Numbered from the stretch's first letter, positions 1-9,246 are shown. The stretch: 64,000 nt of DNA from Pedobacter rhodius (GCF_027213645.1 NZ_JAPWGL010000004.1:310001-374000), one strand, 5' to 3'. Program-made: numbers and translations. The notes: generated by a model not told the origin, from the sequence alone.

Positions 1-2398
1 GCCATTGGTTTCTCCCGATATATCTTCCAAAATGACTTTCACTTTCATAGCCCATTTCCTTGTCAAACCCAATCCGCCATTCAGTGGTAAAGCGGTAACG
101 GGTATTGGCGAGCATAATCTCTCCGTCGCTGCCATTGGTTTCGATTCCGATGCGTGCCATTGGATGAAATGCCCTGTCATCACTGAAAAGTTTTCGCTGT
201 GCCAGCTTGGGGTCCGGGATTTCGGGATTAGGCGGAGAATTCTCATAACTGAATACCCTTCCCATACCGCTCATCATGTGATAGAGAATATGGCAGTGGA
301 AGAACCAGTCGCCTCCTGGCTCTGTTGCTGCAAATTCAAGGGTATCCCGCTCCATGGGCATGATGTCGATAATGTTCTTCATCGGGGCATATTCTCCCTG
401 CCGGTTAATTACCCTGAAGTCATGGCCATGAAGGTGCATAGGATGGCGCATCATACTGTTGTTGTAAAGGATTATCCTAACATTTTCGCCCTTTTTTATC
501 AGTATCTTATCGCTTTCAGAAACGGTTTTGTTATCCAGCGTCCAGACGTAACGGTTCATATTTCCTGTAAGGTCAAACTTAAGTTCCTTCCATGGGCCTT
601 TTGGCAGGGTTGTTTTCTTTGGATCTCGAAGCATATTATAGTTCAGAGTAACGATATCGGCGGTTTCTGCCTCCATATTCATCCCTGCCATGCTCTTGTC
701 ACCAGACATCTGCATACCAGGCATCCCCTTCATTTTTTTCTCTGTTTTTGAATTTTCTTCACCGGTTACCTCCGGGTACATCACCGTATTCATATCCATG
801 ATCTGGTTCTGCATCTTCATGCCTTCCATCTGTACCATATTGCCGCTCATATCCATCATATCGTTCATCATTTTCATTCCGGCAAAATACTTCAGTTTGG
901 GCATTTTCTCTGCATGGACCTTTTCTCCCTTGCCCAGCCATAGTGATGCTGATCCCGTACGGTCTTCAGGAGTGACCAAAAATTCATAGCTCTTATTTTC
1001 CGGAATCGTGACCACTACATCATAGGTTTCGGAAACCGCTATAATCAGCCTGTCGACCTCTACAGGCTCCACATCATTTCCATCGGTAGCGACAACGGTA
1101 ATCTTGCCCCCTGCATATTTAAGCCAGAAATAATCTGAGGCTCCACCGTTTGCAATACGCAGCCTTACCTTGTCCCCAGCCTTGAACTGCGGCTGTTCGT
1201 TCTGATTTTTCCCATTGATGAGAAAGGCTTCATAATAAACATCGCTCACATCCATGGCATTCATGCGCTTCCATTCATTGGCTACCTTTGTTTTAAAATG
1301 TCCGGTCCTGATCGCTTCTGCATAACTCTGGGTAGTCCCTTTTTTGATGGCAAACCAGTCGTTGGCATTTTTCAGGCTTCTATGAACCTCCTCGGGCTTC
1401 ATATCTGTCCATTCGCTAATGACTACTGGAAGGGTTGGAATATCCCACTCCGTACGTTTGTTCATGATAAATGCCCCATACATACCTATCTGTTCCTGAA
1501 GGCCGCTGTGGCTGTGGTACCAGTGCGTTCCATGTTGGACGATGGGAAACTTATAGATGTAGGTAGTGTGCGGTTTGATCGGCATTTGGGTCAGAAAAGG
1601 AACACCATCCATCTTGTTCGGAAGAAAAAGTCCGTGCCAGTGCAGCGCGGTTTCCTCGTCGAGATTATTGTGCACGTAGATCAGGGCGGTATCGCCCTGC
1701 GTAAAGGTCAGTGTGGGCATGGGGATCTGACCGTTTACCGCAATTGCCCGCTTTGATTTTCTCCCATAATTTACCGTTGTATCGGCTATGTAAAGATCAT
1801 AACGCACGGTACGTGGTGGAAATTTATTCGCAACGGTCTTAATCGGGCCCAAATTGGCCTTTGCAGTTTTGATATTTTCCATGTCAGAACTGTTATCATC
1901 CATTGCCATGCCCGCCATATCCCCCATATCCTCACTCTTTTTGGAACTTTCCTTTGTTCCCCCATTCTGTTCAGGCGCTGACCTGGGCTTTTCCCTGATT
2001 AGCTTCATCCCGCATTTGGGACAGTTGCCAGGTTTGGAGTCATGGATCTCAGGGTGCATTGGGCAGGTATAGGTTACTGATTCCTCTTTTGGCTTACTTT
2101 CCAATTTTTCTGCCAGCATTTTCATGCCTTCCATAGCTCCCTTTTTTGTACCTTGCTTCTTTTTGCCCGGATCAGCTGTCTTTGCCTTATCCACTTTACC
2201 TTTCTGCAGGATAAGCTTCATTCCGCACTTTGGACAGTTACCGGGTTTTTCCGATTGTATTTCCGGGTGCATCACACAGGTATAGATTACCCTGGACTGA
2301 CCAGCACTGCCGTTCTTGTCCGTTTTCATTCCCTTCATATCCTGGGCGGAAACCACAGAATAAATTATCAATAAAAAGACTGTTAATATATTTTTCAT
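1..2398 (-). CDS. Copper-resistance multicopper oxidase with two N-terminal heavy-metal-binding domains (partial, runs off left edge)
   Basis: The reading frame opens with ATG at 2398 and stays open to base 1, so about 799 residues are visible and the C-terminus is missing. A signal peptide (about 1-18) implies periplasmic or outer-membrane location. Two copies of the TC-x-MHPE...GNCPKCGMKL heavy-metal-binding motif lie at about residues 40-62 and 111-134. The cupredoxin core shows the multicopper-oxidase copper ligands: H253-W-H255-G, H292-WYH295-S-H297, H652-PMH655-L-H657 and H701-C702-H703. Met-rich stretches at about 150-165 and 510-580 resemble those of CopA/PcoA/CueO-type Cu(I) oxidases. 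Expected role: oxidation of Cu(I) to less toxic Cu(II). It is the last visible gene of a minus-strand copper block; a haem-binding protein lies 12 bp upstream. The family is clear, the exact substrate is inferred. Confidence 0.93.
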   Translation of the reverse strand, partial: MKNILTVFLLIIYSVVSAQDMKGMKTDKNGSAGQSRVIYTCVMHPEIQSEKPGNCPKCGMKLILQKGKVDKAKTADPGKKKQGTKKGAMEGMKMLAEKLESKPKEESVTYTCPMHPEIHDSKPGNCPKCGMKLIREKPRSAPEQNGGTKESSKKSEDMGDMAGMAMDDNSSDMENIKTAKANLGPIKTVANKFPPRTVRYDLYIADTTVNYGRKSKRAIAVNGQIPMPTLTFTQGDTALIYVHNNLDEETALHWHGLFLPNKMDGVPFLTQMPIKPHTTYIYKFPIVQHGTHWYHSHSGLQEQIGMYGAFIMNKRTEWDIPTLPVVISEWTDMKPEEVHRSLKNANDWFAIKKGTTQSYAEAIRTGHFKTKVANEWKRMNAMDVSDVYYEAFLINGKNQNEQPQFKAGDKVRLRIANGGASDYFWLKYAGGKITVVATDGNDVEPVEVDRLIIAVSETYDVVVTIPENKSYEFLVTPEDRTGSASLWLGKGEKVHAEKMPKLKYFAGMKMMNDMMDMSGNMVQMEGMKMQNQIMDMNTVMYPEVTGEENSKTEKKMKGMPGMQMSGDKSMAGMNMEAETADIVTLNYNMLRDPKKTTLPKGPWKELKFDLTGNMNRYVWTLDNKTVSESDKILIKKGENVRIILYNNSMMRHPMHLHGHDFRVINRQGEYAPMKNIIDIMPMERDTLEFAATEPGGDWFFHCHILYHMMSGMGRVFSYENSPPNPEIPDPKLAQRKLFSDDRAFHPMARIGIETNGSDGEIMLANTRYRFTTEWRIGFDKEMGYESESHFGRYIGRNQW

Positions 2399-2410
2399 TT
2401 CTTTGTTAAT

Positions 2411-2887
2411 TTAAAGAGCAGTGAGATTCTTTCTGTTCAAACTATCCCTTGAATTCTGTACCCACTTTATGAGTATCGACTTTTCCCTTGGATCTAATAT
2501 TGCATTTCTGTGGATCAGGCTATAAGAGGAAAGCGGCATTGTACCATCTTTTAAGCTATTTTCTATGGCCCGCAGTTTGTTCTGACGCCTCCGCAAGGTA
2601 TAGCCGGCAAATTCATTAAAGTTCAGCTCCTCTTTTCCCGATCGTATGTGACTGTTAAGGTACCAGTGAAGCGGCTGAACATAGGCATACCATGGATATT
2701 CCGTGTTGTTGCTGTGACAGTCATAACATGATTTTTTAAGTATCCCCTGCACATCATCAGGCATAGGAACAAGTGTGGATATATCCTGAGGCATAGCCTG
2801 CGCGCTTTTATTGCGTGCAGGCTGTAAGATCTGCATAAGCATGAAGATAACTAATAGCCCAAGAAAGGTTTTTTTTATGCCCGTCAT
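2411..2887 (-). CDS. Haem-binding domain protein (Haem_bd family)
   Basis: A 158-residue protein with an N-terminal hydrophobic segment (about 7-22) that acts as signal peptide or anchor. A single C54-Y-D-C57-H58 covalent haem attachment motif is followed by the SNNTEYPWY...HW sequence typical of the Haem_bd family, a periplasmic c-type haem protein common in Bacteroidota. It probably carries electrons or senses redox state in the periplasm. It sits between a DUF3347 lipoprotein and the multicopper oxidase with gaps of 7 and 12 bp, so all three are likely co-transcribed. A role as electron partner of the oxidase is inference. Confidence 0.85.
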   Translation of the reverse strand: MTGIKKTFLGLLVIFMLMQILQPARNKSAQAMPQDISTLVPMPDDVQGILKKSCYDCHSNNTEYPWYAYVQPLHWYLNSHIRSGKEELNFNEFAGYTLRRRQNKLRAIENSLKDGTMPLSSYSLIHRNAILDPREKSILIKWVQNSRDSLNRKNLTAL

Positions 2888-2894
2888 TTTTGTG

Positions 2895-3467
2895 CTATTT
2901 CAGTTCTTCTTTGACAGTGCCACAGGTGGGCATCGTTTTTCCAAGGTAAGGGTTTTTGATCTCCTTTATCTCACTCACCCAGATTGCACCCTTGTTATTG
3001 TTGTACATGGGACAACGGTCCACATACAGGGGCTTGTCAGTGCCAAGGAGCTTGATCATATCGTACATGTCTTTGCTCAGCATATCGAAATGCTCACGTT
3101 GATGGGCAATATTGCCTGCATTGGAACCGATATGCTCTGCGTGCTCTTTGGCATCATCCCGAATATCGCTATATGCCCTGGCCTGCTCCGAAGTCAATGA
3201 TTTTTCATCAAAACTGGCGAACGCTGCGACCATTTCACTGCCTGCGGCGGCAGCTTGTTTATCATCGTCCGTGGTCAGGGCATTTTTCAGTTTCAGATAG
3301 CCGGATAAAAGCGCAGCCGTTTGGGATTTTTTTACATTATTGGTTTCCCTAGAAACATTTTTGGTCGTGGAATCCGCAACAGCGGAATCTTGCTTTTCAT
3401 TTTTGCCATTTGTACAGGCGGCAAGGAAAAATAGTGGGCCCAGAAGGCTATATATTAATGTTTTCAT
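2895..3467 (-). CDS. DUF3347 lipoprotein (copper block)
   Basis: A 190-residue protein with a lipobox (FFLAAC, Cys18), so it should be an outer-membrane or periplasm-facing lipoprotein. After a low-complexity linker the DUF3347 domain covers about residues 48-188, with conserved H122-QREH126, the RC152PM motif and the final GKxMPTC182G motif. DUF3347 domains occur with CusB-type adaptors and multicopper oxidases in Bacteroidota and probably bind copper through these His/Cys/Met residues; no biochemical function is firmly assigned. It has a paralogue just upstream at 3585-4073, with a 117-bp gap between them. Confidence 0.85.
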   Translation of the reverse strand: MKTLIYSLLGPLFFLAACTNGKNEKQDSAVADSTTKNVSRETNNVKKSQTAALLSGYLKLKNALTTDDDKQAAAAGSEMVAAFASFDEKSLTSEQARAYSDIRDDAKEHAEHIGSNAGNIAHQREHFDMLSKDMYDMIKLLGTDKPLYVDRCPMYNNNKGAIWVSEIKEIKNPYLGKTMPTCGTVKEELK

Positions 3468-3584
3468 TGTTTTTGATATATCTTGAATAAATTATTTCGA
3501 GCTGTATGTAGAATATATGCATACAGCTATATTGAACGGACCAAAACATCACAATGCTAAATGTCCGCTCAATAACAATATGAA

Positions 3585-4073
3585 TTATTTGATAGTCTCC
3601 TTTACTGCACCACAGGTCAGCATCTGCTTACCGAAATAAGGGTTTTTGATACCAGCGTTATCAGAAAGCCAATAGCTCTTTTTCAATGGACAATAGGTAT
3701 AATAAACAGGCGCTTTGGTGAGTTTAACGGCTTTTGCCAGTTTAAAAAGATTGGCAGAAAAAGTTGCGAAATATTCTCTCTGATGGGCAATATCCTTACT
3801 CTCCGATATGTGCTTGGCATCAAAGGCAAGCTTATCCTGTAAACCTATAAATATATTCATATCGGCTTCTGGCATTGACTTCATGTCCATGCTGCCCAGC
3901 GCTCTGGAAAACTCAGTGGCTTTTGAGGCGGCGACTGTCGCATCTGCATTTATCAATGCATTTTTGATATCGTAATAAGAAGTTAAAAGTGACTGTGTCT
4001 GGCTATTTTGCGCAAGGACGCGGCCAGTGAAAACGATTGCCAATAGGGCAACCAGAAAAAATATTTTTTTCAT
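3585..4073 (-). CDS. DUF3347 secreted protein (copper block, paralogue)
   Basis: A 162-residue protein with a classical signal peptide ending near VLAQ (residue 22), not a lipobox, so unlike its neighbour it is probably soluble in the periplasm. The DUF3347 domain fills the rest: YYDIKNAL near 33, HQREYF at 97-102, YCPL with Cys128, and GKQMLTC154G. The last two cysteines line up with those of the copy at 2895-3467. The presence of a soluble and a lipid-anchored copy suggests two stages of periplasmic copper handling; this is inference. Confidence 0.85.
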   Translation of the reverse strand: MKKIFFLVALLAIVFTGRVLAQNSQTQSLLTSYYDIKNALINADATVAASKATEFSRALGSMDMKSMPEADMNIFIGLQDKLAFDAKHISESKDIAHQREYFATFSANLFKLAKAVKLTKAPVYYTYCPLKKSYWLSDNAGIKNPYFGKQMLTCGAVKETIK

Positions 4074-4181
4074 GATTTTAAGATTAAATGTTTACACTCT
4101 TTCCGCAGGAGTTTTGGCCGCGCGAAAGCCAGGCACCATGTCAATGTAACACGGGCTCTATTGGTAATTCTTGGTGAAATC

Positions 4182-4619
4182 TTATATCTGAAAGCTATTG
4201 ATGGAAATCCGGATGTCCCTGTTGGGTGGCCGCTCCCGCTGTCCGGCGTAAACGCTCTTTTTGAGAGCCAGTTTGACAGAAGGAATTAAAAAGTTGTAAT
4301 TATAATCTGGAAGCAATAGAACAGGTAGGATAACCTGGTTTTTAACGCTTTGGGGAACAAGCTTCCCCTGAACCACAAGGTCGTTGACCAGAGTCTTGCA
4401 ACAGGGATCTTCTTTTGAAAGATTCGGTCCATTTGAAGCACTGTGTTTATGCACATGTGCACCTTTATGCTGATGATCATGTTTGTGATTATTCTTTTTA
4501 GAGGAAACATGTACATCACTTTCTCCATGATTATCTCTTTCCATTCCAACTGCACAGGCAAGGCCAACAACAGTGTTGAGCAGAAAAATCACTAAAAGAA
4601 AGATGGCTTTGGTTTTCAT
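4182..4619 (-). CDS. HYC_CC_PP family protein, His-rich
   Basis: A 145-residue protein with a signal peptide (about 1-23). Residues about 33-65 form a His-rich tract (HKHDHQHKGAHVHKH), a likely metal-binding region. The Cys-Cys pair in DPCCKTL and the ERPPNRDI motif near the C-terminus match the Bacteroidota HYC_CC_PP family, which is usually found beside copper and cation efflux genes. Function is not established; a periplasmic metal buffer is plausible. A TAnnTTTG-like -7 box (TAGATTTG, reverse strand, 4627-4634) lies only about 8 bp before the ATG, so either the mRNA is almost leaderless or the real promoter is further upstream. Confidence 0.75.
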   Translation of the reverse strand: MKTKAIFLLVIFLLNTVVGLACAVGMERDNHGESDVHVSSKKNNHKHDHQHKGAHVHKHSASNGPNLSKEDPCCKTLVNDLVVQGKLVPQSVKNQVILPVLLLPDYNYNFLIPSVKLALKKSVYAGQRERPPNRDIRISINSFQI

Positions 4620-4904
4620 CAGACTACAAATCTATATAAAGATGCAAAATTAAATTTATATAATTTCCCATATCTTTTATATAATTATATTAGAAAATCA
4701 CCTCAAATTTCTGACATTGAACTTGTTTCAATATTTTTCGGCCCCTCGAAAAGTAATTTCGTTTCGCAGACTCCGACCTGTCAAATGCTGGATTTGCTTT
4801 TCACCAAGGTCCAGACAGTATTAGCGCAATCAAGCTACATACTATGCCAAATTTTACTTACCATGGGTATTTATCCATAAGATATGACGCACCAAATCAT
4901 AACC

Positions 4905-6119
4905 TTACCCTCCATTTTTGAATATCGATTCACTCTCCAAGAGGTAGGCTCTACTGGTGACCACTATTTCACCTAGTGAAATGCCAGACAATACCTGCAC
5001 ATAGCCCCCGTTCCCTGCTCCGGTATTGACCTTTCTTCCAGAAAAACTTCCATCACGATTTTTGATCCATACCTTATTGCCTTTACCTCCTGCTAGTATT
5101 GAAGATGTGGGCACAGCAACAGCATTCTGTTTTCCATTACCAATGGAAATGTATGCCAACATCCCCGGCCTGATCAGCCCCTGCGTATTTGGAACTGCGA
5201 TCCGGATGAGCACAACCTTAGATTCATCTGATAGTTCAGGATTTACAAATTCCACCTTGCCTTTAACAACCTGTCCGTTCAGATCTGGAAAAGAGACATT
5301 CACCATGTCATTTTCCTTATAGTTTCCGCTTTCGCCGGCATATAACTGCGCCTCTATCCATAGATTGGCTAACCCTTGCGTTTTTAATATAGCCATCCCT
5401 TCAGTTACGTAATCACCCTCGTGGATGGCTATGTCGCTTACCGTTCCGTTAACCTTGCTGTATATGGTAACAGTGGCCGAAGTTTTGGACAAAGAAGAAA
5501 GATTTATGATCTGGGCGGAGTTCAGGCCCCATAACAATAACTTGTGCTCTACTGTCTTGATCATGGCCTCATAATCGACGTCAGGATTATTTAATACCTT
5601 CTGCTGCTGCCTGGCCAAAAGGTATTCTTTTTCGGCTGATAACAGGTCTTCGCTATAAATGGAATACACTGCCTGACCTATTGTTATTTTTTCTCCAACG
5701 GACCTAACAAATAAACGCTGTATGCGTCCGGCCACTCTTGCACTGATCTCTTCCGCCTTACTTTCGTCCGTGGCAACTGTTCCGGTCAGAAGTTTTTCGC
5801 CCCCTGTATTTTCTTCCCTTACCGTATCAACTGTTATGCCTGCCAACTGAATCTGGCTTGCTGTCAATGTTATTTTTTCCGTGGCAGAATTTCCTGATCC
5901 AGTAAGTTCGACCTTGATCAGTTTCATGCCACAGATCGGACAGTTGCCGGGATGGTCTTCATGTATCTGTGGATGCATGGAACAGGTATAGTAAAATTTG
6001 CTTTTTGCTTTTGCCGCCGGCTCTGCTTTTTGTTTGCAGCTGTTAAATATACTTACTGAAAGCACAATAATCAGTAAGGCACAGATCCTTTTCAGGTTAA
6101 TTCTTTTTATGTTATTCAT
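4905..6119 (-). CDS. CusB/CzcB-like RND periplasmic adaptor lipoprotein with heavy-metal-binding domain
   Basis: From ATG at 6119 the protein is about 404 residues with a lipobox ending FNSC28. A heavy-metal-binding domain (TC46SMH49P...GNC60PIC63GMKL) precedes the membrane-fusion core: beta-barrel/lipoyl halves around 95-145 and 215-260, a helical hairpin around 150-205, and a C-terminal membrane-proximal domain. It should link an inner-membrane RND pump to an outer-membrane channel for Cu/Ag efflux. The longer start at 6146 is disfavoured because it puts nine polar residues ahead of the lipoprotein signal. The start at 6119 overlaps the stop of the upstream gene (6112-6114) by 8 bp, suggesting translational coupling. 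No cusA or tolC partner remains in this block. Confidence 0.9.
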   Translation of the reverse strand: MNNIKRINLKRICALLIIVLSVSIFNSCKQKAEPAAKAKSKFYYTCSMHPQIHEDHPGNCPICGMKLIKVELTGSGNSATEKITLTASQIQLAGITVDTVREENTGGEKLLTGTVATDESKAEEISARVAGRIQRLFVRSVGEKITIGQAVYSIYSEDLLSAEKEYLLARQQQKVLNNPDVDYEAMIKTVEHKLLLWGLNSAQIINLSSLSKTSATVTIYSKVNGTVSDIAIHEGDYVTEGMAILKTQGLANLWIEAQLYAGESGNYKENDMVNVSFPDLNGQVVKGKVEFVNPELSDESKVVLIRIAVPNTQGLIRPGMLAYISIGNGKQNAVAVPTSSILAGGKGNKVWIKNRDGSFSGRKVNTGAGNGGYVQVLSGISLGEIVVTSRAYLLESESIFKNGG

Positions 6120-7092
6120 GACCCTTTGTTTTGATGAAACTCTCACTGTCTGTTAAATACCCTGCATCTACTGCCAGGGTATCGGTTGCGGAAAGGCCTC
6201 TTGTTATCTGTATTTCGTTCCCTTTGAAAGTCCCAATATTTACACTATGTGCATAGTATAAGCTGCCTTTTTTTAGCCAGATTATTTTTGTCTGCCCAAG
6301 ATCCTGCAGAGCAGACCTCGGTATCCAAAGCCCTTTGGATTTTCCCGTCTCTATTGAGGCATTGATTAGACTGTTTACCTTCAGCTGATGTTCCATATTG
6401 TCCAGATAAACCCTTGCGCTAACCGTTTTGTCACCTTGCTGAAGGGTAGGTTCAATAAAATCTACTTTCCCATATAACGTTTTACCTGGCAGATCCGGCA
6501 GGGTAATCTTAACCGGTTGATTTAACTCTAAGCTGGCCAGTGAATTTCTGTCGATCTTGATAATGGCCTGGAACAGGGCAGCCCAGGTGATCAGCTCAGG
6601 CATAATCTGGTAAGGGTGCCTTAAAATATGAACCGGCCTATGGTCCGACAGAGAAAGCCTGCGTTTTTTAAGGTAGACGGTAAAAAGAAGAATTGCGCAA
6701 AGCAGCAACCCTCCCGGTAAGCTTCCCCTTGGAGAGAGGATGATTTGTCCGGGTTCAGCAGCAAAAGCAGCATAGTTCCCTGCAGCATAAACCAGTTTAT
6801 ACCCGATAAGAAAACCTAAAAATCCATTGGTTATCCATTCCCATAACAAAATCTCCTTCTTAGGCTGTATAATAATCTCAACAGGTGCTATATGTCCTGC
6901 AGCCTCCTTTCTTTTAAGCTCAGCAGAAAACAGCAGGTAACCAGAAATAAATGCCAGGGCCACAAAGAAACCGAAAGTCTGAACGGGAAGCGGAATATAT
7001 ATTCCAAATAGGTATTCAATAAGATGGGTCAGGGTTGGGAACATAGGCAGAAACTGAAAAACCGCAACGTAAAAAAATATATTAGCCGCCAT
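6112..7092 (-). CDS. Chimeric protein: Lgt-like N-terminus fused to CusB-like C-terminus
   Basis: A 326-residue frame made of two unrelated parts. From Met17 (ATG at 7044, the likely original start) to about residue 172 it resembles Bacteroidota prolipoprotein diacylglyceryl transferase: [14 protein letters not shown], several membrane segments, ELKRKE and [12 protein letters not shown]. From about 175 to 326 it is the C-terminal part of an RND periplasmic adaptor: [25 protein letters not shown], and a membrane-proximal domain ending SESFIKTKG, as in the neighbouring adaptor (SESIFKNGG). The C-terminal half of Lgt is missing, as is the lipoprotein signal and hairpin of the adaptor. The junction lies near 6560-6585. 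It is probably a deletion fusion and non-functional as either enzyme or adaptor, although the frame is intact. Confidence 0.8.
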   Translation of the reverse strand: MAANIFFYVAVFQFLPMFPTLTHLIEYLFGIYIPLPVQTFGFFVALAFISGYLLFSAELKRKEAAGHIAPVEIIIQPKKEILLWEWITNGFLGFLIGYKLVYAAGNYAAFAAEPGQIILSPRGSLPGGLLLCAILLFTVYLKKRRLSLSDHRPVHILRHPYQIMPELITWAALFQAIIKIDRNSLASLELNQPVKITLPDLPGKTLYGKVDFIEPTLQQGDKTVSARVYLDNMEHQLKVNSLINASIETGKSKGLWIPRSALQDLGQTKIIWLKKGSLYYAHSVNIGTFKGNEIQITRGLSATDTLAVDAGYLTDSESFIKTKGHE

Positions 7093-7597
7093 CAGGAAAT
7101 TGCCCCAAGTAGTCCATAAAGTGGGGACCCTTTAAAAAGCAGATCCCCACTGATCCTATTTGGATAACAATAAGTCTTAAGCCAGCAAGCGTTTGAGCCA
7201 CTTTAATTCAATATATAAAATTAAATGCCCAAAGACTAGTAAGCCACGCCTCAGAAGCTAATTATGACCTCATTGTTACGATTCATAGTTATGGTGGTAC
7301 CTTTAAAAAGTCGCACTGATCGGGCTATTTCTTTCCGGGTCGATCAAAAAACATAAAGATTAACAAGGGATAAAAAATAAAAAACAATATGTGATTTTTG
7401 TCAGCTTTATCCCTGGACGAAGTGTTAGGTTTACTTTGGAAAAAACGCGCTGCATGTTTTAATTAGGGAACCATAGAGAGTTTCTTTGTAAATTTATTAT
7501 ACCCTTTATTCTATATCCAAAAAATGTATTCCAATATTTTAAAGAATTTTGGCGCAGGCCTGCAGTATAGTTATCTTTAAAATCCAAAACAGCTAAA
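7093..7597. other. Intergenic region between copper block and sulfur module A
   Basis: About 505 bp lie between the divergently transcribed lgt/cusB fusion and the Crp-family regulator. No convincing gene is visible. The region holds a weak copy of the sulfur-module operator at 7391-7404 and a TAnnTTTG-like box (TTACTTTG, 7431-7438), which could form the promoter of the regulator gene and would give a leader of roughly 150 bases. Confidence 0.6.
7391..7404 (+). promoter_or_regulatory. Weak candidate operator upstream of Crp-family regulator
   Basis: GTGAT-TTTT-GTCAG resembles the GTGAC-N4-GTCAC palindrome found three times downstream, with one change in each half. It may mediate autoregulation. 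Its distance to the nearest -7-like box (TTACTTTG at 7431) is 26 bp rather than the 22 bp at the other sites, so direct activation here is less likely. Confidence 0.4.
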
Positions 7598-8239
7598 ATG
7601 AAAGATATGACCATTGCGGAATACATCGAAAGACTTTTTCCCCAGTTTGAACCTGCCCTTAAGACCATCCTTATCGAGAATGCGACGCTTAGGGATTTTC
7701 AGGGAGGTGATATGCTCATGCAAACTGGGCAGAATATGCGCTCCACGGTGCTTGTCGTAGAAGGCATGGTAAAGCTCTACAGGGAGGGAGAAGATGGACA
7801 GGAATTCTTTATGTATTATCTCCAGCCAGGAAATGCGTGTGCACTTTCCATGATATGCGCAACCAAACAGGAAACCAGTCAGGTAATGGCAAAGGCCATT
7901 GAACAGACCAAGGTACTCATGATTCCGATTGCCCTGATGGATAAGCTGATGCGGGATTACAGAACATGGTATTACTTTGTCATTGAAACATACCGTATGC
8001 GCTTTGAAGAACTCCTCTTTGTCATCGATAATATCGCCTTTAAGGCAATGGATGAGCGGCTGGCCTTTTACCTGAAAAAGCAAGCTGGAGATTTAAACAC
8101 AAAAGAACTGCACCTTACCCACAGTGAAATTGCATCTGATTTGAACACCTCCCGGGAAGTAATTTCAAGGCTGCTTAAGAAAATGGAGCAGGCAGGAGAA
8201 ATTAAGATGTACCGTAATTACATCGAATATTTAGCCTAA
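7598..8239 (+). CDS. Crp/Fnr-family transcriptional regulator of sulfur module A
   Basis: A 213-residue protein with an N-terminal cyclic-nucleotide-binding-like beta-roll (about 25-115), a dimerisation helix (about 118-145) and a C-terminal winged helix-turn-helix (about 160-205, LTHSEIASDLNTSREVISRLLKKME). No Fnr-type iron-sulfur cysteine cluster is present, and the cAMP-binding signature is not obvious. Two cysteines, Cys81 and Cys87, sit in the beta-roll and could be redox- or persulfide-active. The gene heads the sulfur cluster, and three matching palindromes lie in the right place for class II activation of genes downstream. Control of the cluster by this protein is inference from position and family. 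Confidence 0.88.
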   Translation: MKDMTIAEYIERLFPQFEPALKTILIENATLRDFQGGDMLMQTGQNMRSTVLVVEGMVKLYREGEDGQEFFMYYLQPGNACALSMICATKQETSQVMAKAIEQTKVLMIPIALMDKLMRDYRTWYYFVIETYRMRFEELLFVIDNIAFKAMDERLAFYLKKQAGDLNTKELHLTHSEIASDLNTSREVISRLLKKMEQAGEIKMYRNYIEYLA

Positions 8240-8303
8240 GCCCATAAAAAGAATAAAGTTATTTTTACTGCGAAAGGCATCACTTCTTGAAAATATAATG
8301 AGT

Positions 8304-8347
8304 GTGACAAAAGTCACCAACATTGGTAGATGATAACTCGATTTTTG
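8304..8347 (+). promoter_or_regulatory. Operator and -7 box upstream of TauE/SafE gene
   Basis: A perfect palindrome GTGAC-AAAA-GTCAC (8304-8317) is followed after 22 bp by GATTTTTG (8340-8347), a near match to the Bacteroidota -7 box TAnnTTTG. The palindrome centre falls about 41 bp before the expected transcription start, the class II activator position of the Crp/Fnr family. No TTTG box is seen at -33, as expected for an activator-dependent promoter. The ATG follows 16 bp after the box. Confidence 0.75.
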
Positions 8348-8363
8348 TTAAAAAATAACAGAA

Positions 8364-9161
8364 ATGGAAATCATTGCATACGTTGCATCTGCCTTAATTG
8401 GAATTTCGCTTGGATTGATCGGCGGTGGCGGTTCTATCCTCACCATGCCGGTACTGGTTTACCTATTTGGGGTTAATCCGCTATTGGCTACTTCTTATTC
8501 ATTGTTCATCGTTGGCTCTACAAGTTTAGCAGGTACAGTCGGGAATTTTAAGCGTGGGCTGGTGAATATTAAAACAGCTTTGCTGTTTGGTAGTGCATCC
8601 ATCTCAACTGTATTCTTAACCCGCAAATTCATTATCCCCCTTATACCCAAGATAATAATAAAAATCGGCGATTTTGAGTTAACAGAAAACATGCTCATGA
8701 TGGTACTCTTTGCAGTTTTGATGGTAGCGGCTGCAACAGCGATGATTAAAGGTGCAAGAGCAGAAAGCAGCACCCGAATAGAAAAACCCCCACTTCACAT
8801 CGGTAAACTGTTTTTATACGGCATTGCCATCGGCCTCGCTACTGGTTTTTTGGGTGCTGGTGGTGGCTTTCTACTTATTCCTACACTTGTTATTTTAGTG
8901 GGCTTACCCATGAAAGAGGCCGTAGGTACTTCACTTTTCATCATAGCGCTTAATTCGCTCATCGGTTTCACCGGCGATCTTGGACATTTCCATATCGACT
9001 GGATCTTTCTCGCCAAAATTACTACCGTTGCCATTGCCGGTATCGTGGTAGGTGGAATGATAAACAAAAAAATAGATGGAGGAAAACTGAAGAAAGGTTT
9101 CGGGTGGTTTGTACTGGTTATGGGTTGCTACATCATTCTAAAAGAGGTAATATTTAAGTAA
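8364..9161 (+). CDS. TauE/SafE-family sulfite/organosulfur exporter
   Basis: A 265-residue integral membrane protein with about eight hydrophobic segments and the two family repeats, each opening with a Gly-rich motif: LIGGGGSILTMPVL near 18-31 and FLGAGGGFLLIPTL near 161-174. TauE/SafE proteins are thought to export sulfite, sulfoacetate or related anions across the inner membrane. Here it stands between the Crp-type regulator and a persulfide dioxygenase, so removing sulfite made by the dioxygenase is the natural role; that is inference. It has its own promoter with operator and is separated from the next gene by an 85-bp gap holding a second operator. Confidence 0.9.
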   Translation: MEIIAYVASALIGISLGLIGGGGSILTMPVLVYLFGVNPLLATSYSLFIVGSTSLAGTVGNFKRGLVNIKTALLFGSASISTVFLTRKFIIPLIPKIIIKIGDFELTENMLMMVLFAVLMVAAATAMIKGARAESSTRIEKPPLHIGKLFLYGIAIGLATGFLGAGGGFLLIPTLVILVGLPMKEAVGTSLFIIALNSLIGFTGDLGHFHIDWIFLAKITTVAIAGIVVGGMINKKIDGGKLKKGFGWFVLVMGCYIILKEVIFK

Positions 9162-9183
9162 CCTTCAGAAACAAACTCCTTGT

Positions 9184-9227
9184 GTGACAAAAGTCACCAA
9201 CGACCATATCGTTAAGGATTAATTTTG
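9184..9227 (+). promoter_or_regulatory. Operator and -7 box upstream of persulfide dioxygenase operon
   Basis: The same perfect palindrome GTGAC-AAAA-GTCAC (9184-9197) lies exactly 22 bp upstream of TAATTTTG (9220-9227), a full match to TAnnTTTG. The bases around it (TGTG before, CAAC after) are also shared with the site at 8304. The ATG of the dioxygenase gene follows 19 bp after the box. The shared spacing is the main evidence that these are functional sites. Confidence 0.8.
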
Positions 9228-9246
9228 ACATACTAATTTAATCATC

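Noticed and set aside
5..751. Long plus-strand frame of 248 codons at the left edge
   Set aside because: It is the reverse shadow of the multicopper oxidase, whose copper-ligand motifs are clear on the minus strand.
690..2374. Other plus-strand frames (690-989, 1298-1756, 1854-2072, 2153-2374)
   Set aside because: All lie opposite the multicopper oxidase coding sequence and have no family signature.
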